From Devosia enhydra (GTDB lineage Bacteria; Pseudomonadota; Alphaproteobacteria; Rhizobiales; Devosiaceae), in assembly GCF_900119845.1 (NCBI RefSeq), contig NZ_FPKU01000003.1, forward strand, positions 613,990-677,989: a DNA stretch of 64,000 nucleotides, in the 5' to 3' direction. A model generated the notes under the pieces. It did no database searches. It was not told the origin of the DNA and was given only the letters and a program-made list of their open reading frames with translations. Both the position numbers and the translations under genes were made by a program. Positions 52,256 to 61,144 of this stretch are shown piece after piece. The number at the start of each line of letters is the position of its first letter. Position 1 is the first letter of the stretch.

Positions 52256-52279
52256 CCCCTCTCCCCCCAGGGAGAGGGG
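52256..52279. repeat. CCCCTCTCCC/GGGAGAGGGG intergenic hairpin
   Basis: CCCCTCTCCC and GGGAGAGGGG form a 10-bp stem in the 214-bp gap between threonine aldolase and hyuB. It is preceded by CCCCCTCACCCTG, parallel to the element at 14064. Confidence 0.55.
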
Positions 52280-52327
52280 ACGCGGGTACTGAGCATCGTT
52301 GTATGACCTAGACGCCGTACTCGTGTG

Positions 52328-52377
52328 GACCTCATGCTGAGGTGCCTTGCAATAGCAAGGCCTCGAAGCGCGAGGTC
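52328..52377. repeat. REP-like element GACCTC...GAGGTC (copy 1)
   Basis: Outer arms GACCTC and GAGGTC enclose a CTGAGGTGCC segment and an inner hairpin GCCTTGC/GCAAGGC. A second copy at 61067-61115 keeps the outer parts and has GCCCGGC/GCCGGGC inside, a compensated stem. Immediately downstream of hyuB. Confidence 0.65.
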
Positions 52378-52400
52378 CGGGGCCGGGAGGGTCGAAACTC

Positions 52401-54050
52401 TCATCCCCTGCCCCCGAGCTCGGCGAAGGCTTCGGGGTAGTCGCGGGCGGCGCCCTCCCGGGAGACATGGCCGGCGGCAAGATCGGTGGCCAGCGCTTGC
52501 GGCGAACGGAGGGCCGGATCGCCGAAGCCGCCGCCGCCGGGCTCAACGAGAGTGAGCGTGCCGCCGGGCGCGAGGAAATAGCGGCCTTTGGGATGCACGG
52601 CCCGGCCATCGATGAGCACGGCGCGCAGGGCGCCCGGCCGGCCGCCGGAATAGCCCAGCGCCGGAAATTCGGTGCGTCCCGAAAGGCACGAGATGGTCAA
52701 TTCCGACCCCGTATCGTTGCGCAGGACGATATCCTGCCCCAACCCGCCGCGATACTGGCCAGGCCCGCCAGAATCGGGTCGCAGCGCCTTCCGCAGAACC
52801 GTCATCCCCGAGATTTCCTCCCACACCTCGACCGGCGTGCCGGTCATGTTGGAGGGGCTGGGGGTGGTGGGCGCGCCATCGAGCCCCTTCAGGGCACCAT
52901 AGCCGCCGCAGGAAAAATAGATCGAGGAGACGCCCCGTCCGTCCGGTCGGAGCCCCTGGATGTTGACGAGGCTGAGCATGCCGGAATCGGCCTGAACCAG
53001 ATCGGGCACCACCTGGGCCAGCGCCCCCATCATCAAGGGCGCAACAAAATGCCCGATCACGTGCCGCCCCCCGGTGGGGAAGGGAGCCTTGGCGTTGAGC
53101 AGGCAATTTTCGGGCGCGCTGACGGAAATAGGCAGCACCGCGCCGATATTATTGGGCGTGGCCGGGGTGGTGACGCATTTGACCGCATAGACCACGAAGG
53201 CCTTGGCGTAGTTGATCGGCACGTTGATGCCCATGGGAATGGCGGGGCTCGTGCCGGTGAAATCGGCGTGGAGGGTGTCACCATCGATGGTCATGGTGAC
53301 GGCAAGCCGCAGCGGCCCGTCCGCCCCCTCGATATCGATGGCGTGCTGCCAGGTGCCGTCGGGCATAGCCGAGAGCGCGCTCCGCAGGCCCTTTTCGGTC
53401 TGCGCGATGATGGCATCGGCCACCGGCTGCAGGCTTTCGAGCCCGTATTCGTCCATGAATTCGAGCAGCAGGCGGGCCGCCACTTCGTTGCAGGCGATGT
53501 TGGCGTGGATGTCCCCGATGGTCTGTTCGGGCACCCGCACATTGGTGCGGATGATGTCGAAGACCAGCGTGTCGGGCTCGCCCTCATGCACCAGCTTCAG
53601 CACGGGCAGGCGCAGCCCCTCCTCATAGACCTGCCGCGCCGTGGCCGAAAAGCCCAGCCCGCCGATATCGGGCAGATGCGTGATCGAGAGCGAATAGGCG
53701 ATGATGCGGCCATTGCGGAACACGGGCCTGAGGACATTGATGTCGTAAAGATGCCCGGTGCCGATCCAGGGATCGTTGGTGGCGAGCACGTCGCCATCGC
53801 GCAGCGTTTCGGGCGGATGGGCGGCGAGCATCATGCGCACGGTTTCGGGCGCGGTGCCGGTGAAGGAGGGCACCGAATAGGTGCCCTGCGCAATCGAACG
53901 GCCCTCGGCATCGAACAGCATGCAGGAAAGATCGTAGCTTTCGCGCACATTGGTGGAAAAGGAGGTGCGCACCAGCGTCGACAGCGTCTCGTCGGTGATG
54001 GCGATCAGCCGATCCCAGATGATGCCGAGGCTGACGGGGTCGATGCTCAT
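52401..54050 (-). CDS. hyuB: Hydantoinase/oxoprolinase subunit B
   Basis: 549 residues of the HyuB family. It starts PVSLGIIWDRLIAITDET and carries MLFDAEGRSIAQGTYSVPSFTGT, GDVLATNDPWIGTGHL, and a Gly-rich C-terminal end typical of the ATP-dependent N-methylhydantoinase/5-oxoprolinase beta subunit. It works with HyuA to open cyclic imides or lactams using ATP. Its ATG overlaps the hyuA stop by 4 bp. Confidence 0.92.
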   Translation of the reverse strand: MSIDPVSLGIIWDRLIAITDETLSTLVRTSFSTNVRESYDLSCMLFDAEGRSIAQGTYSVPSFTGTAPETVRMMLAAHPPETLRDGDVLATNDPWIGTGHLYDINVLRPVFRNGRIIAYSLSITHLPDIGGLGFSATARQVYEEGLRLPVLKLVHEGEPDTLVFDIIRTNVRVPEQTIGDIHANIACNEVAARLLLEFMDEYGLESLQPVADAIIAQTEKGLRSALSAMPDGTWQHAIDIEGADGPLRLAVTMTIDGDTLHADFTGTSPAIPMGINVPINYAKAFVVYAVKCVTTPATPNNIGAVLPISVSAPENCLLNAKAPFPTGGRHVIGHFVAPLMMGALAQVVPDLVQADSGMLSLVNIQGLRPDGRGVSSIYFSCGGYGALKGLDGAPTTPSPSNMTGTPVEVWEEISGMTVLRKALRPDSGGPGQYRGGLGQDIVLRNDTGSELTISCLSGRTEFPALGYSGGRPGALRAVLIDGRAVHPKGRYFLAPGGTLTLVEPGGGGFGDPALRSPQALATDLAAGHVSREGAARDYPEAFAELGGRG

Positions 54051-56164
54051 CGAAAAGCCTCCGGGCTGGCGGATGGGGCGTTGGCGGGGATGACGACGAG
54101 GTTGAGATGTTCGTCGATCGTGGCGCGGTCGCCCACTCCGATGACGGTGGTGGATTCGTCCTCCTCCACCACGGCGGGACCGGTAATCGCCGTGTCGGGC
54201 GCGAGGCGGTAGCGATCATAAACCGCCATCTCCGTCGCGCCGGTCTCGGGGAACCAGCCGGTGCGCCGACCGCGCGGGCCTTTGGCATCAGGCGCATAGC
54301 GCGAGGCGAAGCGGAAATCGTGATGGGCGAGCGGGGGCGGGCCCGAGGCCTCGATCTTCCAGTTGACGATCTCGATGGGCTCATCGAGGAGGATATTGGT
54401 GAACACCGCGCGATAGGCGGCGGTGAAGGCCGATGCGAGGCCCTCGGGCGTCGCGCCCGCTTCCACCTCGATCTCGTAGCCCTGCCCGGCAAAGCGCATA
54501 TCGAGCTTGCGGCTGATCTGCATGGCCTCGGGCGCAATGCCGACCTCGCCGAGAATGGCGGCGACCTCGGCCAGCATGGGCGCAAAAAGCGCCTCATAGG
54601 CCGCACGATCGAGGGCATCGAGCCGGACGCGGTGCGAGCGGGCCATCTCGAAGGAAAAGGGCGAGCGCAGGAGCCCGAGCGCCGACATCACGCCCGCGCC
54701 GGGCGGCAGGATGATGCGCGGCACATTGAGCTTGCGGGCGATGCGCGCGGCATGGATCGGCCCGCAGCCGCCAAAGGCGACCATGGCGGCGGTGCGATAA
54801 TCGAAGGCGCGTTCCGAGGCGTGAACGCGGAAGGCACTGGCGACGCTTTCGTTGATCGCCTCGTGAATGCCCCAGGCGGCGCGCATCAGATCGAGCCCCA
54901 GCGGGGCAGCGATCGCCCGGTCGATGGCGGCTTCGGCGGCTTTGCGATCGAGCCTCATCCGCCCGCCGAGAAAACCATCGGCATCGAGATAGCCGAGCAC
55001 GAGATTGGCATCGGTGAGGGTCGGCGCCGTGCCGCCACGGCCATAGCAGGCCGGCCCCGGGCTGGCACCCGCGCTGCGTGGCCCGACCGCAACGACACCG
55101 CGCCCGTCTATGCCGGCGATGGACCCGCCGCCCGCGCCGATCTCGATCATGTCGATCACCGGCGCCTTGGCCGGCAGGCCGCTGCCGGGCTTGAACTCAT
55201 GCATGCGGGCCACTTCGAGCTCGTATTTCTTGAGCGGCCGACCCTTGCGCACCAGCGCACCCTTGGCCGTGGTGCCGCCCATGTCGAAGGACAGAAGATT
55301 GGCGATGCCGGTGGTGCCGGACGCGTTCCTTTGCGACCGACCCACATGGGCGCTCATCAATGCGCCGGCGGCGGGGCCGGATTCGAGCAGGCGGATCGGG
55401 TAGCGGCGGGCCGTGGCCTCGGTGACCATGCCGCCCGAGGAGGTCATGATGTGAAACCCGCCGGCAAAGCCGATTTCGCCCAGCCGCCCGGCGATGCGGG
55501 CGATGTAGCGATCAACCAGCGGCTGCACATAGGCGTTCATCGTCGCCGTGGTCCAGCGCTCATATTCGCGCACGTAAGGAAAGACATCGGCCGAGGCCGA
55601 GACCTTCAGAGCGGGGAAGGCGGCCGTAACGACCTGCACCGCCCGCTGCTCGTGGGCCGGATTGGCGTAGGAATTGAGAAAACAGATGGCGAGGGCCTCG
55701 ATACGCTCCTTTTCAATGAGATCGGCGACGGCGGGGATGATCGCGGCTTCATCGAGACCGATCATCTCGCTGCCATCGGGACGCAGGCGCCCCGCGATCT
55801 CCCGCCGCGCCTCGGGGCGGATAACGGGGCTGGGGAAGACGAGGCGCAGGTCGAAGAGGTCGTAGCGGCGCTCGCGGGCGATCTCGAGGCTGTCGCGCAG
55901 GCCCGAAGTCACCAGCATACCGGTGGGGCTGCCGCGCCGCTCGATCAGCGCGTTGGTGACAAGCGTCGTGCCATGCACGAGGGTCGAGACATCCTTGATG
56001 CCGATGCCGCCGGCGTCGAGCAGCGCCGCCACCCCGTCGAGCACCGCATCGGAGGGGTCTGCGGGCGTGGTCAGCAGCTTGTGCAGCCGCGTCTCGCCGG
56101 TCGCCTCCGAGACGAGAACGCAATCGGTGAAGGTGCCGCCGATGTCGATGCCGATGCGATACAT
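54047..56164 (-). CDS. hyuA: Hydantoinase/oxoprolinase subunit A
   Basis: 705 residues from the ATG at 56164 (GAGGGG site). The ASKHA-fold phosphate loop GIDIGGTFTDCVL opens the protein, then HGTTLVTNALIERRG, FDMGGTTAKGAL and FGGCGPIHA follow; a C-terminal small domain completes the family length. It binds ATP and phosphorylates the cyclic substrate. It acts with HyuB. Candidate operators lie 48-91 bp upstream. Confidence 0.92.
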   Translation of the reverse strand: MYRIGIDIGGTFTDCVLVSEATGETRLHKLLTTPADPSDAVLDGVAALLDAGGIGIKDVSTLVHGTTLVTNALIERRGSPTGMLVTSGLRDSLEIARERRYDLFDLRLVFPSPVIRPEARREIAGRLRPDGSEMIGLDEAAIIPAVADLIEKERIEALAICFLNSYANPAHEQRAVQVVTAAFPALKVSASADVFPYVREYERWTTATMNAYVQPLVDRYIARIAGRLGEIGFAGGFHIMTSSGGMVTEATARRYPIRLLESGPAAGALMSAHVGRSQRNASGTTGIANLLSFDMGGTTAKGALVRKGRPLKKYELEVARMHEFKPGSGLPAKAPVIDMIEIGAGGGSIAGIDGRGVVAVGPRSAGASPGPACYGRGGTAPTLTDANLVLGYLDADGFLGGRMRLDRKAAEAAIDRAIAAPLGLDLMRAAWGIHEAINESVASAFRVHASERAFDYRTAAMVAFGGCGPIHAARIARKLNVPRIILPPGAGVMSALGLLRSPFSFEMARSHRVRLDALDRAAYEALFAPMLAEVAAILGEVGIAPEAMQISRKLDMRFAGQGYEIEVEAGATPEGLASAFTAAYRAVFTNILLDEPIEIVNWKIEASGPPPLAHHDFRFASRYAPDAKGPRGRRTGWFPETGATEMAVYDRYRLAPDTAITGPAVVEEDESTTVIGVGDRATIDEHLNLVVIPANAPSASPEAFR

Positions 56165-56211
56165 GTGCCCCTCATAATGCGCCGGAGATAGGCGCCTCAG
56201 GGTCAAATCAT

Positions 56212-56255
56212 CGCAAAAAGCGCTTTTGCGTCAATGCTTTGCTGTGCCGGCAAAG
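56212..56255 (-). promoter_or_regulatory. Cluster of GCAAA/TTTGC dyads upstream of hyuA
   Basis: A perfect 19-bp dyad CGCAAAA-agcgc-TTTTGCG (56212-56230) is followed by CTTTGC-n7-GCAAAG (56237-56255) and another GCGGCAAAG. At least five half-sites fall within 60 bp of the hyuA promoter region. This looks like a cooperative operator array. Also CTGTGCCG (56242-56249) pairs with CGGCACAG (56282-56289). Confidence 0.5.
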
Positions 56256-56407
56256 TGTGCGGCAAAGTGCTCGGCATTCTGCGGCACAGTTTCTCGCCTC
56301 GGCGACGCAAAGCGGGCGGCGGCCTCTGCGAATGGTGCGCCGATGATGGGAAAGGGCGGCCCGCATGGCAGGCCGCCCCCATGGTCGTCTCAGGATTTTG
56401 CCGGCAA

Positions 56408-57172
56408 TCAGGGCATGTATTGCCCGCCATTGACGTCGATGATCTGGCCGGTGATGTAGCCGGCAAGCGTCGGCGAGGCGAGGAACAGATAGGCCCCGAC
56501 GCAATCCTCGGGCGTGCCGAAGCGGCCCATGACGATCTGGGCCAGCATGGTCTCCATCGCCGCCTTCGGCGTCGTGTCATGCAGCGGCGTGGTGATGACG
56601 CCGGGCGCCACGGCATTGGCGCGAATGCCATCCACCGCAAATTCCTTGGCCATTGTGCGGGTCAGGCTGTGGACGCCGGCCTTGGCTGCCGCATAAAGCC
56701 CCGAGCCCCGCCCGCCGCCATGGCGCGCCGCGATCGAGCCGGTGTTGACGATGGCGCCCTTGCCCGAGGCCTTGAGAAACGGGTGGGCCGCATGGGCGCA
56801 TTCGAGCACGGAGCGGAAATTGACGTCCATCACCTGATCGAAGCTTTCCGGCTCGAATTCTGCGAGCGGGCGGCGCCCGACCAGCGCCCCGGCATTGTTG
56901 ATCAGAATATCGAGACCACCAAGGCCATCGGCCGCGGCCTTGACGAGATCGTCCGCATGGCCCGGAGACCCAAGATTGGCGCCCACCGCCAGCGCGATGA
57001 CGCCCCTGCCCTCGGCTTCGCGCACCAGCGCTTCGGCATCGTCGCGGCGGCTGTTGTAGTGCACCGCCACATGCGCACCGCTTCCGGCAAAGGCGCGCAC
57101 CAGCGCCGCCCCGATACCCGAGCTGCCGCCAGTGACCAGCACGCGCAGCCCGCCCAATCCCATATCCATCAT
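56408..57172 (-). CDS. Short-chain dehydrogenase/reductase
   Basis: 254 residues; cofactor motif VTGGSSGIGAAL, NNAG motif, Ser in NTGSIA and catalytic Tyr/Lys in GLYAAAKAG, ending DVNGGQYMP as in many sugar or polyol dehydrogenases of this fold. A strong GAGGAGG site precedes the ATG. It follows the Gfo/Idh gene by 85 bp and belongs to the sugar operon, where it could oxidise or reduce a keto-sugar. Confidence 0.88.
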   Translation of the reverse strand: MMDMGLGGLRVLVTGGSSGIGAALVRAFAGSGAHVAVHYNSRRDDAEALVREAEGRGVIALAVGANLGSPGHADDLVKAAADGLGGLDILINNAGALVGRRPLAEFEPESFDQVMDVNFRSVLECAHAAHPFLKASGKGAIVNTGSIAARHGGGRGSGLYAAAKAGVHSLTRTMAKEFAVDGIRANAVAPGVITTPLHDTTPKAAMETMLAQIVMGRFGTPEDCVGAYLFLASPTLAGYITGQIIDVNGGQYMP

Positions 57173-57257
57173 CGATCCTCCTCGGTCAGGGGCGCAGAGA
57201 CTGCCGCCGCTGAGCCCGAAAGGTCAACAGACCCATTGGGATGAGCCGGGGGAGCGC

Positions 57258-58253
57258 TCAGAGGCCGAGCGCCTTTTCCATGAGCGCCATGGCCCGCGCG
57301 CCATCCGCGATTGTGGGCACCCTCACCTTGTCCCCCCGCAGCAGCGCAAGGAAATCGGCGATGATGGCATAATAGCCCTTGTGATCCTCATTGGCGGCGG
57401 CAGTCCAGTTGGGCTCCCAGACGAGCGTATCGACGCCATCGACGAGGCTCGCCTCGGGCTTGCCGAACTTGAAGGGCGGGTTGCGGTAGTGGCGCACTTC
57501 ATGGACGTTGCGCACCTCGACGCGCTGGTGATCGGCCATCACCTGCCACCATTCCATCGGGGTGCCGCGCGACTGGTGCGTACCCACCACCAGCGTGCCG
57601 ATACCTCCCGAGACGAAACGGAAATCGACATGCAGGAGAAGCTTGCCCGGCTCGATCTCATGCCGGCGCGACGAGATTTCGGCCACATCGCCCATCAGGA
57701 AAGGCACGAGATCGAAGTAATGCACGCAATGGTGGAGATAGAAGCCGGTGTAGTCGACATCCTTGGAAAAATAGGTCGGCGCCGTCATGTATTGCCCCAG
57801 GAACGAGGCCGGCGTGCCGAAGCCCTCGGCGTGAATGACATTGGCGGCGATGCGATTGGCGGTGGAATAGCGCTTCATGAAGCCCACCATCACCGGCACG
57901 CCGGCGCGCTCGGCGTCATCGGCCAGCGCCTGCGCCTCGCGGGCGGTCGGGGCCGGCGGCTTTTCGATGAACACCGGCAATCCGCGCGCGATCGCCGCCC
58001 GGGCGATATCGCGGTGGATGGCGGGGCCCGCCGCAACCGCGATGCCGTGCAGGTCATCGCGCGCCAGCAACGCCTGCCAGTCCCGCGTCGTGTCCTTTTC
58101 GGCCACCCCGAAGCGGCGGGCCGTGGCGTTGAGGCGCGCCTCGTCGACATCGCAGAGCCCGGCGATGCGGGCATCGAAGCGACCGATCTGGGGCAACAGC
58201 ATTTCATTGGCGTGGGTGCCGCAGCCGACCCAGCCGATATTGAGCGTGCTCAT
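57258..58253 (-). CDS. Gfo/Idh/MocA family sugar oxidoreductase
   Basis: 331 residues with N-terminal Rossmann motif WVGCGTHANEM (the third Gly position is altered), catalytic Lys in FIEKPPAPT and the C-terminal substrate domain containing YTGFYLHHCVHYFDLVPF with two adjacent His. It acts on a sugar, cyclitol or derivative. Its start overlaps the epimerase stop by 4 bp, so it is coupled to it. Confidence 0.87.
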   Translation of the reverse strand: MSTLNIGWVGCGTHANEMLLPQIGRFDARIAGLCDVDEARLNATARRFGVAEKDTTRDWQALLARDDLHGIAVAAGPAIHRDIARAAIARGLPVFIEKPPAPTAREAQALADDAERAGVPVMVGFMKRYSTANRIAANVIHAEGFGTPASFLGQYMTAPTYFSKDVDYTGFYLHHCVHYFDLVPFLMGDVAEISSRRHEIEPGKLLLHVDFRFVSGGIGTLVVGTHQSRGTPMEWWQVMADHQRVEVRNVHEVRHYRNPPFKFGKPEASLVDGVDTLVWEPNWTAAANEDHKGYYAIIADFLALLRGDKVRVPTIADGARAMALMEKALGL

Positions 58254-59134
58254 CGTCCCGCCTCCGCAAAGCGCAGTGCGCCCTTGAGCACCGCGACGCT
58301 TGCGGCCAGCTCCTCATCCTCGTTGCGATGCGGCGCCCGCCATTGCGCCAGGGGCGTGCCGGGCCCGTCGCCATCGCGCCGGAAGGGTTCGAGCGTGATG
58401 GGACCGGCATAGCCCACTGCAATTAAGGCCCGTGCCACCGCCGGCCAGTCGATATGGCCCGAACCAACGAAGCCGCGATTGTTCTCATTGGCCTGGAAAT
58501 GAATGATACGCCGGCCGGCGCGGTGGATCGCCTCGGGGATCGAAGGGTCCTCCATGTTCATGTGGAAGGTATCGAGCATCACCCCAACGGCGGGGGAATC
58601 GACGGCTTCGGCCAGCGCCAGCCCATGGGCGGTGGTGTTGGCGATGTCGGTCTCGAAGCGGTTGAGCGGCTCGATGCCAAAGACCACGCCCTCGCCTTCG
58701 GCGCGGCGGGCAGCCGTCTTGAGGCCTTTGACCACCTGATCGATCTTGCGTTGCCGGTCTGGCTCTGAAACCGGGGTCGGCGGGCGCCCGGCAAAGACCA
58801 GCGGGGCGCCATAGAGCGGGCCGCCGACGATGGTTGCGCCGAGCGCCGCGGCCGTTTCCACGCAGGTTTCGAGATAGGCGATGCCGGCCTTGTGGGCAGC
58901 GTCATCGGGGCTCGCCAGATCGCGCGTGAGGTTGACGCGCGCCGCCAGCACCACGCCCAGCCCGTTGGCTTCGAGCGCCCTGCGGGTCTCCCCGAGGTCG
59001 AGTTCGCCCGGCTCGGGCACGAGCAGTTCGACGAAGTCGCAGCCGGCCGCCTTCATGCGCGGCAGGATGGCGAGATGCTCGGGCCCGAAGGGCCGGGCAT
59101 AGAACATGGAGATGATGCCGATGGGATTGGTCAT
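58250..59134 (-). CDS. TIM-barrel sugar isomerase/epimerase (DTE/xylose-isomerase-like)
   Basis: 294 residues from the ATG at 59134. Likely metal ligands in order: Glu in FGIEPLNRFE, Asp in MLDTFHMNMED, His in IIHFQANENNR and Glu in ITLEPFRR, the pattern of D-tagatose 3-epimerase and related enzymes. SGHIDW near the C-terminus is also typical. The sugar is unknown. Overlaps of 4 bp with both neighbouring genes place it inside the operon. Confidence 0.87.
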   Translation of the reverse strand: MTNPIGIISMFYARPFGPEHLAILPRMKAAGCDFVELLVPEPGELDLGETRRALEANGLGVVLAARVNLTRDLASPDDAAHKAGIAYLETCVETAAALGATIVGGPLYGAPLVFAGRPPTPVSEPDRQRKIDQVVKGLKTAARRAEGEGVVFGIEPLNRFETDIANTTAHGLALAEAVDSPAVGVMLDTFHMNMEDPSIPEAIHRAGRRIIHFQANENNRGFVGSGHIDWPAVARALIAVGYAGPITLEPFRRDGDGPGTPLAQWRAPHRNEDEELAASVAVLKGALRFAEAGR

Positions 59135-59967
59135 GCTTTTACCGCTCCGGCCGTGAGTCCGCCCACGAGCCGTCTTTGAACAATGAGGAAGAGGATAGTG
59201 ACGGGGATGGCAATGAGCGTGCCCCCCGCGGTGAGCAGGCCCCACTGGATGGAGAACTCGCCGATGAAGAGCTGCAGGGCCACCGTGACGGTGCGCACCG
59301 TCTGCCCCGACAGCATCATGGCGAAGAGATACTCGTTCCAGGAGGTGACGAAGATGTAGATGCCGGTGGTGACGATGCCGGGCATCACCAGCGGCATGAT
59401 GACGATGCCGATGGTCTGGAGGCGGGTGGCGCCATCGATCATCGCGGCCTCGTCGAGCTCGCGCGGAATGGCGTTCATGTAGCTCGTCAGCATCCAGATG
59501 GCGAAGGGGATGGCGAAGGTCGAGTGCCCCGCGATGACCCCGATGAAGGTATCGAGCAGCCCCAGCATGCGCATCAGCACGAAGAGCGGGATGATCAGCA
59601 GCACGATGGGGAACATGTTGATGACGAGAAAGCTCGTCATCAGCACCCGCCTGCCCCTGAAGCGGAAGCGCGAGAAGGCATAGGCCGCCGGCACCGATAC
59701 GGCGAGCCCAACAGCCACTGCGCCCAGCGCCACGATCAGCGAGTTGAGGAGGTTGCCGGCAAAGCTCGTGCGGGCCAGCAGGGTCTCGTAATGCTCGAAG
59801 GTGACGGTAGAGGGCAGATATTGCAGCGGCCGCGCCGTTATGTCGGCCGCCGGCTTGATGGAGGTCAGCACCATCCAGACATAAGGCGCGAGCGCGAAGA
59901 CGACGATCAGCAGGATCGGCAGTTCGACTTCGAGCAGGCGGCGGGTGCGGGAGCGACGGTCGATCAT
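59131..59967 (-). CDS. Carbohydrate ABC transporter permease (MalG type)
   Basis: 278 residues with about six membrane helices and the EAA loop ELDEAAMIDGATRLQTIGIV that contacts the ATPase. It pairs with the MalF-type permease just upstream, overlapping it by 4 bp. No ATP-binding subunit is encoded in the cluster. Confidence 0.92.
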   Translation of the reverse strand: MIDRRSRTRRLLEVELPILLIVVFALAPYVWMVLTSIKPAADITARPLQYLPSTVTFEHYETLLARTSFAGNLLNSLIVALGAVAVGLAVSVPAAYAFSRFRFRGRRVLMTSFLVINMFPIVLLIIPLFVLMRMLGLLDTFIGVIAGHSTFAIPFAIWMLTSYMNAIPRELDEAAMIDGATRLQTIGIVIMPLVMPGIVTTGIYIFVTSWNEYLFAMMLSGQTVRTVTVALQLFIGEFSIQWGLLTAGGTLIAIPVTILFLIVQRRLVGGLTAGAVKA

Positions 59968-60908
59968 ATTTCAAGATCCTTCGCCGCGCGGCGGACATAG
60001 GCGAAGACGACGACGAGCAGGAGCGCCGTGAGGATGAGTGCGAGAGCCGCGGCATAGCCGTATTCCATGGCCGAGGAGGCCTTGAGGAAGGCGTAGAGCG
60101 GCAGGGTGTGGGTGACATAGCCGGGCCCGCCGCCGGTCATCACCAGGATCACGTCGAGCGAGTTGGCCACCCAGATGGTGCGGAGCAGCAGCGCGGTCGC
60201 CACCACCTCCATGATTGCCGGCATCGTCACGTGGCGCAGGCGCTGGAAGGGCCGGGCGCCATCGATCTCGGCCGCTTCGAGCAGCTCGGACGGCACGGTC
60301 TGGAGGCCGGCAAGGATGACGACGGCAAAGAAGGGAAAGCCCTGCCAGACCAGCGCCAGGATCACCGCCGGCAGGGTGGTGTCGGTGCGCGCCAGCCAGG
60401 CGATGGGCTCGCCGATCACGCCCAGCCTCAGCAGCACATCGTTGAAGATGCCGAGGTTGAAATCATACATCCAGGTCCACATCAGCCCGATGATGACGCT
60501 GGGCAGCGCCCAGGGCACCACGATGAGGGCGCGGGCGGCGCTGCGCCACCAGAAGCTCTGGTTGAGCAGCAGCGCCGTGCCCAGCCCGAGAATGAACTGG
60601 AAGAAGACGACCGCCCCGATCCAGACCACCGAGTTCCAGAGCGAGACCCAGAAGACCGGGTCGTTGAAGGCGCGGATGAAATTGCCGATGCCGAGAAAGG
60701 GAATGTTGCGCGGCCGGAACAGCACATAGTCGAAGAGGCTCATCCAGGCGGTCTGCGCCACCGGCAGAAGGATGACCGCCGCCGTTACCAGCAGGGCCGG
60801 CAGCAGGAACAGATAGGGCGTGATCGTCAGGCGCGCGCGGGCGCTGGCAGGTTTCACTGCTGGTAGGTCCTGTTGATCGCCGGGCGGCGGGGCTCCGCGG
60901 CCGGACAT
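59964..60908 (-). CDS. Carbohydrate ABC transporter permease (MalF type)
   Basis: 314 residues. A basic N-terminal tail precedes about six membrane helices (first PYLFLLPALLVTAAVILL) and the EAA loop LLEAAEIDGARPFQRLRHV. It forms the channel with the MalG-type subunit. It is separated from its binding-protein gene by 236 bp of hairpin repeats. The start codon ATG at 60908 is not strongly supported by a ribosome site. Confidence 0.9.
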   Translation of the reverse strand: MSGRGAPPPGDQQDLPAVKPASARARLTITPYLFLLPALLVTAAVILLPVAQTAWMSLFDYVLFRPRNIPFLGIGNFIRAFNDPVFWVSLWNSVVWIGAVVFFQFILGLGTALLLNQSFWWRSAARALIVVPWALPSVIIGLMWTWMYDFNLGIFNDVLLRLGVIGEPIAWLARTDTTLPAVILALVWQGFPFFAVVILAGLQTVPSELLEAAEIDGARPFQRLRHVTMPAIMEVVATALLLRTIWVANSLDVILVMTGGGPGYVTHTLPLYAFLKASSAMEYGYAAALALILTALLLVVVFAYVRRAAKDLEI

Positions 60909-60987
60909 GTGAAGGGCGGTTCCCGCCTTGGCGGGACCGGCCCGGTGAAAAGATGCGACGGGTGGGGTCTGCCGGGGTGCCCGCGAG

Positions 60988-61044
60988 GTCCTTCGAAACC
61001 TCGCCCTTCAAGCCATCGCCGAGGCGACGCACCTCAGGATGAGG
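60988..61044. repeat. REP-like element, CCTTCGA/CTCAGGATGAGG type
   Basis: The element begins GTCCTTCGAAACCTCGC and ends CACCTCAGGATGAGG, like the one at 16551, with a longer middle. It is one of three hairpins in the gap 60909-61144; another is GGTTCCCGCC/GGCGGGACC at 60918-60938. No gene was seen in the gap. Confidence 0.55.
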
Positions 61045-61066
61045 CTTCGAGAGATGCGGCAAGGAG

Positions 61067-61115
61067 GACCTCACCCTTAGGTGCCCGGCAACGCCGGGCC
61101 TCGAAAGGCGAGGTC
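61067..61115. repeat. REP-like element GACCTC...GAGGTC (copy 2)
   Basis: Same outer arms as the copy at 52328 and an inner GCCCGGC/GCCGGGC hairpin. It lies just downstream of the substrate-binding protein gene, where it may stabilise that mRNA and raise binding protein over permease. Confidence 0.65.
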
Positions 61116-61144
61116 CCTTCCCTAGCCGTAGATCCCCTGCCGCC

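Noticed and set aside
59135-60118. N-terminal extension of the TIM-barrel gene across the permease genes
   Set aside because: The extension is an out-of-frame reading of the MalG-type permease; the true start is the ATG at 59134.
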